Below, piece after piece: positions 1 through 5,331 of a stretch of 6,293 bases of DNA. The stretch spans positions 1 to 6,293 of the forward strand of contig JAUZEX010000681.1 in assembly GCA_030838815.1 (NCBI GenBank), given 5' to 3'. The translations under genes and the position numbers were made by a program. The stretch comes from Actinomycetota bacterium. Its GTDB lineage: Bacteria; Actinomycetota; Acidimicrobiia; IMCC26256; BP-133. The stretch's first letter is position 1; every line of letters starts with the position of its first letter. The notes beneath the pieces are model-generated. The model saw only the letters and a list, made by a program, of their open reading frames with translations, was not told the origin of the DNA and did no database searches.

Positions 1-702
1 GCGGTGGTGGCCAAGCAGCTGGCCTCCCTCGACCGGCTGTCGGGGGGCCGGCTGCTCGTGGCCTTCGGCCTTGGGCTTCCCGACCCGGCCGAGCGGGCGG
101 CATTCCCGATCCCCGCCGGGCAGACCCGGGGCCAGGCCTTCGACACCGCCCTGGTCCTCGTCCGCCGCTACCTCGGCGGCGAGGTGGTCGACGGCGTGCG
201 GGTCCGGCCGGACCCCGTCCAGCAGCCCTTCGACCTGTGGGTCGGTGGCAACTCCCCCCCAGCCCTGGTCCGGGCCGGGCGGCTGGCGGACGGCTGGCTC
301 CCGAGCCTCGTGACACCTGAGGAGGCGGCCGAGGGGCGGGCGGTCATCGAACGGGAGGCGGCGGCCGCCGGACGGCGCATCGATCCCGAGCACTTCGGCG
401 TGAGCCTCACCTATCTCGACGCCAGCCTCTCCAATGGGAAAGACAGCCTCGCCAATGGGAAAGACAGCATCCCGGAGGTGCTCCTGGCGTCCATCGCCCG
501 GCGCCGGCCGGGGCTCGACCCCGCCGTCCTCGTCCCGTTGGGCCTCGACGGCGCCGTCCGGCGGATCGAGGAGTTCGTGGCCGCCGGGTTCTCCAAGTTC
601 GTCGTGCGCCCCGCCGGCCCGCCCCCGTCGAAAGGAGGAACAGTGTCGCCGACGGCCACGCTGGAGGCGATGGCCGACGCACTGCTACCCCTCCAGACCT
701 GA
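1..702 (+). CDS. LLM-class (luciferase-like, probably F420-dependent) oxidoreductase, 5' partial
   Basis: The frame is open from base 1 (A-V-V-A-K-Q-L...), so the N-terminal part lies outside the window; about 233 residues remain of a family usually near 300. The family folds as a TIM barrel that uses F420 or FMN to oxidise or reduce small molecules in the cytoplasm; the substrate here cannot be told. Visible family marks are LASLDRLSGGR at the left edge, the GGNSPPALVRAGRLADGW segment near the middle, and an ending of the type GFSKFVVRP ... LLPLQT. About 15 residues (SLSNGKDSLANGKDS) look inserted before IPEVLLASIARRRPGLDP; they come from a 21-bp tandem repeat. The stop overlaps the end of the convergent GNAT gene by 18 bp. 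Family assignment is firm; F420 use is inferred from family and lineage. Confidence 0.9.
   Translation, partial: AVVAKQLASLDRLSGGRLLVAFGLGLPDPAERAAFPIPAGQTRGQAFDTALVLVRRYLGGEVVDGVRVRPDPVQQPFDLWVGGNSPPALVRAGRLADGWLPSLVTPEEAAEGRAVIEREAAAAGRRIDPEHFGVSLTYLDASLSNGKDSLANGKDSIPEVLLASIARRRPGLDPAVLVPLGLDGAVRRIEEFVAAGFSKFVVRPAGPPPSKGGTVSPTATLEAMADALLPLQT
421..468 (+). repeat. In-frame 21-bp tandem repeat inside the oxidoreductase gene
   Basis: A 17-base block, CCAATGGGAAAGACAGC, occurs exactly twice (431-447 and 452-468), spaced to give a 21-bp period. The ten bases before the first copy (421-430) match the equivalent bases before the second at 8 of 10 positions, so the array is about 2.3 units. Because 21 is a multiple of three, it adds NGKDS-containing heptapeptides without breaking the frame. 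The block is clearly less GC-rich than its surroundings. With a 4-base gap between copies it is not a CRISPR. Confidence 0.85.
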
Positions 703-1410
703 GGAATCCCCGTCCGGCCTGGTCGGGCCGGACAGCCAGGGACAGGGCTCGTCCTGGTAGAGCGACACGTCGCCCTTGGCCAGGGCCCGCAGCAGGTCGC
801 CGAACGGTGAGCGGCGCAGGGCCTCGTCCCGGGCCGGGAGGTCGATCGAAAACCGGAGCACCCCGGAACCTTCGGGTGAGAAGCGGGCGCCCGTCCGCCG
901 GAGCAGCTCCTGCATCGGGCGGTTCTCGACCAGCACGTCGCCCTCGAAGCGCGTGATCCCGTTCTCCAGCGCCTCGAGGACCAGGGCGTCGAGGAGGATC
1001 CGGCCGAGGCCCCGCCCCTGCCAGTCGTCGACCACGGTCACGGCGGCCTCGGCCGCCGTCGGGTCGGGCAGCCGGACGTAGCGCGAGACCCCGACCCCGT
1101 GGCACCGCCCGTCCTCCCGGGCCAGCGCCGCCCAGGCGAAATGGTTGACGTAGTCGATCGAGGTGAGGGCGTCGAGGAGGCGGTCGGGAAGCTTCTGGAG
1201 CGGGGCGAAGAAGCGCCGGTAGCGCGACTCCGGAGAGAGCCGCTCGAACTCCTCCACCAGGAGTGCCCGGTCGGCGGGCCCTCCCGGGCGGACCAGGACC
1301 CTGCTCCCGTCCCGCAGCGTGAACTCCGAGGTGCGGGCGGCGATGTAGAGCGGGGGCGGGCGCGACAGGGCCCGGGCCGGAAGCGTCTGCTCCGACCCGG
1401 GCTCCGTCAT
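685..1410 (-). CDS. GNAT-family N-acetyltransferase
   Basis: A 241-residue single-domain acetyltransferase that would transfer an acetyl group from acetyl-CoA to an amine; the substrate is unknown. The core resembles the acetyltransferase domain of the Pat/YfiQ protein-lysine acetylases: RDGSRVLVRP (residues 33-42), LSPESRYRRFF (58-68), a beta strand with HFAWAALA (90-97), then motif A with QGRGLG (131-136), which binds the acetyl-CoA pyrophosphate, and VENRPMQELLRRTGARF (161-177). No cyclic-nucleotide-binding or CoA-ligase domain is attached, unlike mycobacterial PatA or enteric Pat. The first 28 or so and last 30 residues are outside the domain and probably flexible. Its ATG lies 5 bp after the sigma-factor stop with only a weak AGAG in front, so it is probably co-transcribed and translationally coupled with that gene. 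A role in protein acetylation is inference only. Confidence 0.88.
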   Translation of the reverse strand: MTEPGSEQTLPARALSRPPPLYIAARTSEFTLRDGSRVLVRPGGPADRALLVEEFERLSPESRYRRFFAPLQKLPDRLLDALTSIDYVNHFAWAALAREDGRCHGVGVSRYVRLPDPTAAEAAVTVVDDWQGRGLGRILLDALVLEALENGITRFEGDVLVENRPMQELLRRTGARFSPEGSGVLRFSIDLPARDEALRRSPFGDLLRALAKGDVSLYQDEPCPWLSGPTRPDGDSSGLEG

Positions 1411-1415
1411 GCTCT

Positions 1416-2276
1416 CTAGGCGGCTTGCGCCCCGCCGGCCAGCTCCGGGCTCTCGGCCAGAAGGGCCAACGCCCGGGCCTCCACGTCGCGGAGGCGGCGG
1501 CGGGACATGTGCAGCTTGGCCGCGGCGGCGGTCACACCGGCCGGCGCCTCGCCGGCCAGGCCGAAGCGGACTTCGACCACGGACCGTTCCAGGGCCGGAA
1601 GGCGCTTGACGGCCCGGTGCAGCTCGTCGCTGGCCACGTCTTCGAGGACGGTCTCCTCGACGGCGGCCGTCTGGTCGGCGGCCGCCAGCTCGCCGAGGGT
1701 CGTTTCGCCGCCAGCCCGGGCGGGCTGGTCGAGCGAGGCGACGACCTGGGCGACGTCGAAGGCGGCTTCGACCTGTTCATGGGCGAGGCCCGACTCGGCC
1801 ACGACCTCTTCGTCGGTGGGGGGCCGGCCGAGGCGCTCTTCGAGGTCTTCGACGATCTTCTCGAGCGCCCGGCGCCGGTCGGCGGCGTCGGCGGGGACAT
1901 AGATGGTGGTGCGGGTCCGCTGGATCCCTCGCTGGAGGGCCTGGCGGATCCACCAGGTGGCATAGGTGGAGAACTGGTAGCCCTTGGTCCAGTCGAACTT
2001 CTCGACCGCCCGGACCAGGCCGATCGTGCCCTCCTGGACGAGATCCAGGAAGTCCATCCCGGAGCGCTGGTAGCGCTTGGCCCAGTAGACGACGAGGCGC
2101 AGGTTCGCCTCGACCATCTCCCACTTGGCCGCCTCGTCACCCTCGGCGACGCGCCGGCCCAGGTCGAGCTGCTCGGCGGGCCCGGGTACGGCTCGGGCGC
2201 CGATCTCCTCGAGGTACAGGCGGGCCAGATCGAGGGAGGGACCGCTAGGGTCTCGATGGGTAGCCTTGGTGCTGAT
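1416..2276 (-). CDS. RNA polymerase sigma factor, sigma-70 family (primary-like group), ATC start proposed
   Basis: A 286-residue sigma factor that would direct core RNA polymerase to a promoter subset. Domains in order: region 1.2 (about 15-45, SLDLARLYLEEIGARA), region 2 (about 48-118, with ANLRLVV, DLVQEGTIGLVRAVEKFD, FSTYATWWIRQALQRGI), region 3 (about 120-190), and region 4 (about 215-275, ending MSRRRLRDVEARALALL). There is no long region 1.1, as in group 2 or 3 sigmas. The first ATG in frame (2117) falls after region 1.2 and would delete conserved sequence. The frame is open only back to a TGA at 2283-2285 and holds no ATG, GTG or TTG before that Met. An ATC at 2274-2276, followed by AGC ACC AAG and 9 bases downstream of AAGGAG, sits exactly where a start is expected. 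It is either a rare AUC start or a single-base change from ATG. Region 2.4 and region 4.2 diverge from housekeeping sigmas, which suggests altered promoter choice. Confidence 0.88.
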   Translation of the reverse strand: MSTKATHRDPSGPSLDLARLYLEEIGARAVPGPAEQLDLGRRVAEGDEAAKWEMVEANLRLVVYWAKRYQRSGMDFLDLVQEGTIGLVRAVEKFDWTKGYQFSTYATWWIRQALQRGIQRTRTTIYVPADAADRRRALEKIVEDLEERLGRPPTDEEVVAESGLAHEQVEAAFDVAQVVASLDQPARAGGETTLGELAAADQTAAVEETVLEDVASDELHRAVKRLPALERSVVEVRFGLAGEAPAGVTAAAAKLHMSRRRLRDVEARALALLAESPELAGGAQAA

Positions 2277-2285
2277 GGCCGCTCA

Positions 2286-2291
2286 CTCCTT
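2286..2291 (-). promoter_or_regulatory. Ribosome binding site that fixes the sigma-factor start
   Basis: On the minus strand AAGGAG, a near-perfect Shine-Dalgarno, precedes the proposed ATC codon by 9 bases. The next bases contain an in-frame TGA, so translation of this frame cannot begin further upstream. An AT-rich leader (AAAATATTTACA) precedes it. This is the main evidence for the non-ATG start. Confidence 0.75.
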
Positions 2292-2318
2292 GTAAATATT
2301 TTCAGTGGGCACCGGTAC

Positions 2319-2344
2319 AACGTCGTGGCGGGCCGACGTGTTCC
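2319..2344 (-). promoter_or_regulatory. Candidate SigH/SigR-type (ECF) promoter of the sigma-GNAT unit
   Basis: The minus strand carries GGAAC (2344-2340), 18 bases, then GTT (2321-2319), or equally GGAAC-N17-CGTT. This fits the consensus known for oxidative and thiol-stress ECF sigmas of actinobacteria (SigR of Streptomyces, SigH of mycobacteria: GGAAY, 16-20 bases, GTT). Transcription would start roughly at 2310-2313, giving a leader of about 35 bases that contains the SD. It is a match to a short motif, so chance is possible. Confidence 0.45.
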
Positions 2345-2380
2345 GCAAGTTCTGCCCTAATTCTCCATGACGGGGCCTCT

Positions 2381-2398
2381 CTTGCCCCTAACGGCAAG
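2381..2398. other. Small perfect hairpin in the gap between the DUF1360 and sigma genes
   Basis: CTTGCC, six bases, then GGCAAG form a 6-bp stem. It lies in the 199-bp gap 2277-2475, downstream of the DUF1360 gene and upstream of the sigma promoter. No T-run follows on either strand, so it is at best a weak terminator for the RNase Z-DUF1360 transcript. I see no small gene or tRNA in this gap. Confidence 0.3.
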
Positions 2399-2475
2399 CC
2401 CTACCCTGTTCCTTAAGCACCCCGCGACGTACGAAACGGGCGAACCGGGCGGATGTGACGCCGACCGTCCCAACA

Positions 2476-3000
2476 TCACCGTTCCGCCTGTTGTTCCGCC
2501 CAGGCGTAGGCGAACTGGAGGAAGTCGGCCAGGGCCAGCGAGGCGAAGACCGACGCCGCCCACCGGGTCGCCCGGGGAGCCGCGATGAGGCCGAAGGTGA
2601 AGCCCGTGGCGATCCACTGGCTGAGGCAGAAGGGGCAGCTGACGAGCTCCCCGACGGCCTTGCGGATCCCCGAGCCCCGGGCGCCCTCCTGGAGCTCGGC
2701 CGGGCCCGACACCCCCTCGTAGCGGGTGAACGGAGCCCGCAGGGGGCTCGTGACGCTGTCCTTCGACATGCGCCGGGCGAGTTTGTGGGTGGCCACCCCG
2801 ACCAGGGCGACGTCGGCCAGCCGCACGTCGGCCAGCGTCCGGTTCCGGCGCCGCAGGGCCACCACGCCGGCGGCCACGGCCCCGCCGTAGACGCCCATGA
2901 GGGCGGCGTAGCCCCGGAGTGGCCGGTCCTCGCCGGGGGCGTAGTCGCCGCCCACCACCGAGGTCTGGTCACGGTCGAGCGTCGTGTTGCCCAGGCTCAT
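2476..3000 (-). CDS. DUF1360 family membrane protein
   Basis: A 174-residue protein recognised as DUF1360, a family of unknown function common in Actinobacteria and Firmicutes. Diagnostic segments are THKLARRMSKDSVTSPLRAPF followed by TRYEG (about 71-96) and GELVSCPFCLSQW (117-129) with its CPFC pair (122-125). Three hydrophobic stretches suggest membrane segments: about 30-49, 128-141 and 148-167. The first 28 residues are polar. The ATG at 3000 is preceded by AAGGAG at a rather long 13 bases. A gap of only 38 bp separates it from the RNase Z stop, so the two are probably one transcript. The paired cysteines could bind metal or form a disulfide, but no function is established. Confidence 0.87.
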   Translation of the reverse strand: MSLGNTTLDRDQTSVVGGDYAPGEDRPLRGYAALMGVYGGAVAAGVVALRRRNRTLADVRLADVALVGVATHKLARRMSKDSVTSPLRAPFTRYEGVSGPAELQEGARGSGIRKAVGELVSCPFCLSQWIATGFTFGLIAAPRATRWAASVFASLALADFLQFAYAWAEQQAER

Positions 3001-3038
3001 GGTGTCTCGTCGTCTCCTTCTTCGCCGTCGCAGAGCGC

Positions 3039-3974
3039 TTACCCCGTTCGGGGCGGTACCGGAACCCGGATGAGATCCCGGGCCACCACCACATCGGGAA
3101 AGATTTCCCCGGCTTCGGCGGAAAAATCGCTCTCGTCCGGATAACGCTGCGAAAAATGGGTCAGGACGAGCCGCCGGGCCCCGGCTTCGGCGGCAATGCG
3201 GGCCGCCTGGGCGGCCGTCAGGTGGCCGTAAGCGGCAGCGAGGTCGGCGTCGCGCTCGAGGAACGTCGACTCGCACACGACCAGGTCGGCGCCCTCGGCG
3301 AGGGCGAAGGCGGCGTCGCAGAGGCGGGTGTCCATCACGAAGGCGAACACCTGGCCGCGTCGGGGCTCGCTCACGGCGGCGAGCGTCACCTCCCGCCCGT
3401 CCGCCGTGATCAGCGAGCCTTCCCGTTGCAGCCGGCCGACGTCGGGGCCGGTGACACCGGCCGCCGCCAAACGGTCGGGGAGCATCCGGCGTCCATCGGG
3501 TTCCTCGATCCGCCAGCCCAGCGTCTCCGTGCGGTGGTCGAGCCGCGCCGCCAACAGGGTGAACGGTTCGGGGCCGGGGTCGACAAGCCCGCCGAGGGGG
3601 ACGGGGTGCGGCCGGATGTCGGCCGTGTCGTTGTAGAGGGCGCAGCGCCGCAGCCGGTCGAAGAACTCCTGGCCGCCGGCCGGGTACCAGACGCCGACGG
3701 GGTGGGCCACCTGGTCGAGGGACAGGCGCTGGAGGACGCCGGGCAGGCCGAGGCAGTGGTCGCCGTGGAAGTGGGTGACGCAGATGCGGGTGATCGCCGA
3801 CGACGCCACGCCGGCCAGGAGCATCTGGCGCTGGGTCCCCTCGCCGGGGTCGAAGAGCAGGCCCTCGGCGTCCCACCGCAGGAGGTACCCGTTGTGGTTT
3901 CTCTGGCGGGTGGGGGCCTGGCTGGCCGTCCCCAGGACGACGAGCTCCCTGGATGTCGGAGATGGGGCTGGCAC
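3039..3974 (-). CDS. rnz: Ribonuclease Z (tRNA 3' processing endonuclease)
   Basis: A 311-residue metallo-beta-lactamase-fold nuclease that cuts precursor tRNA after the discriminator base. From the GTG start: LVVLGTASQ (12-19), PTRQRN (21-26) as the substrate loop, THFHGDH (67-73) with the zinc-binding histidines and aspartate, H147 in the LDHR segment, the flexible-arm region TGPDVGRL (175-182), D215 in VMDTR bridging the zincs, H251, and H273 in LTHFSQRY. All catalytic residues are present and the length is typical for the bacterial short form. The start is uncertain: GTG at 3974 gives a short lead-in but has GGAG only 2 bases away; an ATG at 4019 would add 15 residues that look unlike the family and has no SD. 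It is divergent from the DUF2630 gene and probably co-transcribed with the DUF1360 gene. Confidence 0.94.
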   Translation of the reverse strand: MPAPSPTSRELVVLGTASQAPTRQRNHNGYLLRWDAEGLLFDPGEGTQRQMLLAGVASSAITRICVTHFHGDHCLGLPGVLQRLSLDQVAHPVGVWYPAGGQEFFDRLRRCALYNDTADIRPHPVPLGGLVDPGPEPFTLLAARLDHRTETLGWRIEEPDGRRMLPDRLAAAGVTGPDVGRLQREGSLITADGREVTLAAVSEPRRGQVFAFVMDTRLCDAAFALAEGADLVVCESTFLERDADLAAAYGHLTAAQAARIAAEAGARRLVLTHFSQRYPDESDFSAEAGEIFPDVVVARDLIRVPVPPRTG

Positions 3975-4003
3975 CGCTCCAGCCTGGCACTTGGGGCCTC
4001 CGC

Positions 4004-4009
4004 TAGCGT
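4004..4009 (+). promoter_or_regulatory. Candidate -10 box for a leaderless DUF2630 transcript
   Basis: TAGCGT fits TANNNT and ends 8 bases before the ATG at 4018. No SD precedes that ATG (the bases are TCTCGCGC). In actinobacteria this spacing is typical of mRNAs that begin at the start codon. No clear -35 is visible. The box overlaps the palindrome CGCTAGCG (4001-4008). Confidence 0.5.
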
Positions 4010-4017
4010 TCTCGCGC

Positions 4018-4263
4018 ATGGACGACGACGCCGTACTCAGCCAGATCAACGACCTCGTGGCCGAGGAGCACAGCCTCCTCGAGTCGAGCCGGGCGGGTGA
4101 GGGCCTCGACACGCAGCAGGAGGCCCGCCTCAAGACGGTCGAGGTCGCCCTCGATCAGTGCTGGGACCTCCTCCGCCAGCGCCGGGCCAGCCGCCACGCC
4201 GGCCGCGACCCCGAGGACGCCAACGTCCGCGACGCCACCACCGTCGAGGGCTATCAGCAGTAG
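4018..4263 (+). CDS. DUF2630 family protein
   Basis: An 81-residue, acidic to mixed-charge protein of unknown function, found mainly in actinobacteria. It shows the family pattern across its length: MDDD at the start, I..LVAEEHSLL (10-21), LKTVEVALDQCWDLLRQRR (38-56) and a short VEGYQQ-type end. The two helical segments with regular hydrophobic spacing suggest a small helical hairpin. The start at 4018 gives the exact family N-terminus and appears leaderless. The last 10 bp overlap the end of the convergent NYN-domain gene. Confidence 0.88.
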   Translation: MDDDAVLSQINDLVAEEHSLLESSRAGEGLDTQQEARLKTVEVALDQCWDLLRQRRASRHAGRDPEDANVRDATTVEGYQQ

Positions 4264-4640
4264 CGATCCAGCATCCGCCGGAATCCGCCCGCCCCCACCA
4301 CCTCGCCCGCCCCGGCGGCCCGGGCACGCTCGGCCAGCGGCCGGTCGCTGGTCACCACCCGCAGGGAGCCGGCGTCGGGGTCGATGCCCACCCGGCGCAC
4401 GATCTCGTCGTCGGCCGAGCGGCCTTTCCCGGCGAAGGCCACCTTCAGCCCCCCGAGGTCGACCTCGTCGAGCTCTGGCGGGGGCCGGCCGTCGAAGACC
4501 ACCGTGACGTCGTGTCCCTCCGCCGCCGCCCAGGCGGCCAGGCACCGGGCCAGGCGGGCCACGGCGGCGTCGAGGTCCCGCCACCAGCCGTCCGGACGGG
4601 AGCCGATCACGTTCATCCCGTCGACCAGCCACCGATCCAT
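4254..4640 (-). CDS. NYN domain (YacP/Rae1-like, PIN-fold) RNA-binding protein or ribonuclease
   Basis: A 128-residue single NYN domain. Seen: WLVDGMNVIGSRPDGWW (4-20) with D7 and N10, VTVVFDGRP (45-53) with D50, SADDEIVRR (75-83) with D77 and D78, and VVTSDRPL (95-102) with D99. These acidic residues form the metal-binding pocket in PIN-like nucleases, so catalytic activity is plausible. The characterised relative, Bacillus Rae1 (YacP), is an endoribonuclease acting on mRNA in the ribosomal A site; this protein is shorter (Rae1 is about 170 residues), so the same role is inference. The ATG at 4640 has no SD and has TAGCGT 7 bases upstream, suggesting leaderless expression. It is divergent from the DinB-like gene and convergent with DUF2630. 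Confidence 0.87.
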   Translation of the reverse strand: MDRWLVDGMNVIGSRPDGWWRDLDAAVARLARCLAAWAAAEGHDVTVVFDGRPPPELDEVDLGGLKVAFAGKGRSADDEIVRRVGIDPDAGSLRVVTSDRPLAERARAAGAGEVVGAGGFRRMLDRYC

Positions 4641-4647
4641 GCCGACG

Positions 4648-4653
4648 ACGCTA
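4648..4653 (-). promoter_or_regulatory. Candidate -10 box for a leaderless NYN-domain transcript
   Basis: On the minus strand TAGCGT is followed by exactly 7 bases and the ATG (4640). It is the same hexamer as in front of the DUF2630 gene. There is no SD. At about the -35 distance the minus strand reads GGGGAA, which is not a convincing housekeeping -35. Confidence 0.5.
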
Positions 4654-4666
4654 CCCACGCCGAAGA

Positions 4667-4672
4667 TAGGTT
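4667..4672 (+). promoter_or_regulatory. Candidate -10 box for a leaderless DinB/MDMPI-like transcript
   Basis: TAGGTT is followed by 7 bases (CCCCGCG) and the GTG start at 4680, again without an SD. This and the opposing NYN box lie within a 39-bp divergent gap, so the two promoters face away from each other and their -35 regions must overlap. Confidence 0.5.
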
Positions 4673-4679
4673 CCCCGCG

Positions 4680-5324
4680 GTGACCGAGATCCGCCCGCTG
4701 TTCTGCGACGCCGTCGACGCCACCACGGCGCTGGTCCGGGAACCGACGCTCCTCGAGCGGTTCGACGGGCCCAGCACCCTGGCGGAATTCAGCCTCCGGG
4801 GGCTGGCCGGGCACCTGCTGCGGGCCGTCACGTCGGCCGAGGGCTACCTGGACGGCCCCGAGCCGGACCCCGGTCCGGAGCCCCTCTCGGCCGCGGACTA
4901 CTACGCCGCCGTCGCCGCCGCTTCGACGGACATCGACGACGACGTGAACCGGGCCATCCGCCAACGGGGGGTCGAGGCCGCCCCCGGGAGCCCCGAGGAG
5001 TTCCCCCCCGCCTGGGCCGGAGCTGCGGCCCGGATCCGGGCCCGGCTGGCGGCCGAGTCCGCCGGGCGTCTCGTGCGGGTCTACGGCGGTCTCGTGCTGA
5101 CCCTCGACGAGTACCTCGTGACCCGGCTCATCGAGCTGGTCGTCCACGCCGACGACCTGGCCGTGAGCCTCGGGGTCGCGCCGCCGCCGCTGCCGCCCGC
5201 CGCTACCGGCCTCGCCATAGCCACCCTGGTCGAGGTGGCCCGGCGGCGCCAAGGCGACACCGCCGTCCTCCGGGCCCTGACCCGGCGCGAGCGCGACGCC
5301 GCCGCCGCCCTGCGGGTGTTGTAG
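4680..5324 (+). CDS. Maleylpyruvate isomerase N-terminal (DinB-like) domain protein
   Basis: A 214-residue protein of the mycothiol-dependent maleylpyruvate isomerase / DinB superfamily, a four-helix bundle that binds a metal and, in several members, uses mycothiol. Seen: LAGHLLRAV (42-50) with H45, and LIELVVHADDLAVSLG (150-165), where E152 and H156 keep the ExxxH spacing of the zinc ligands known in the Corynebacterium enzyme. All three probable metal ligands are therefore present. The actual reaction cannot be assigned; most paralogues in this large actinobacterial family are uncharacterised. GTG at 4680 gives the usual N-terminus. The stop is 7 bp before the methyltransferase start, so they probably share a transcript. 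Confidence 0.85.
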   Translation: MTEIRPLFCDAVDATTALVREPTLLERFDGPSTLAEFSLRGLAGHLLRAVTSAEGYLDGPEPDPGPEPLSAADYYAAVAAASTDIDDDVNRAIRQRGVEAAPGSPEEFPPAWAGAAARIRARLAAESAGRLVRVYGGLVLTLDEYLVTRLIELVVHADDLAVSLGVAPPPLPPAATGLAIATLVEVARRRQGDTAVLRALTRRERDAAAALRVL

Positions 5325-5331
5325 AGCTCCG

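Noticed and set aside
431..468. The repeat pair as a CRISPR remnant
   Set aside because: The gap between copies is 4 bases, the period is a multiple of three, and it lies inside an intact coding frame.
1425..2360. A 311-codon plus-strand frame opposite the sigma factor
   Set aside because: Antisense of a clearly conserved sigma-70 gene; composition is typical of reverse-strand frames in GC-rich DNA and matches no family.
2390..2412. A second GGAAC...GTT pair on the minus strand, with 15 bases between
   Set aside because: The spacing is shorter than the 16-20 expected, and the pair at 2319-2344 fits better and lies closer to the gene.
3042..3053. CCCC-GTTC-GGGG hairpin at the end of the RNase Z gene as a terminator
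   Set aside because: Only a 4-bp stem, it lies inside the coding end, has no T-run, and the DUF1360 gene follows closely on the same strand.
2476..3990. A 504-codon open frame on the minus strand spanning the RNase Z gene
   Set aside because: Only its last 174 codons are a real protein (DUF1360). The upstream part is an Arg/Pro/Gly-rich shadow of the RNase Z gene, which has all catalytic motifs in another frame.
2919..4100. A 393-codon plus-strand frame opposite RNase Z
   Set aside because: Gly/Arg/Glu-rich antisense frame with no recognisable motif; RNase Z on the other strand is certain.
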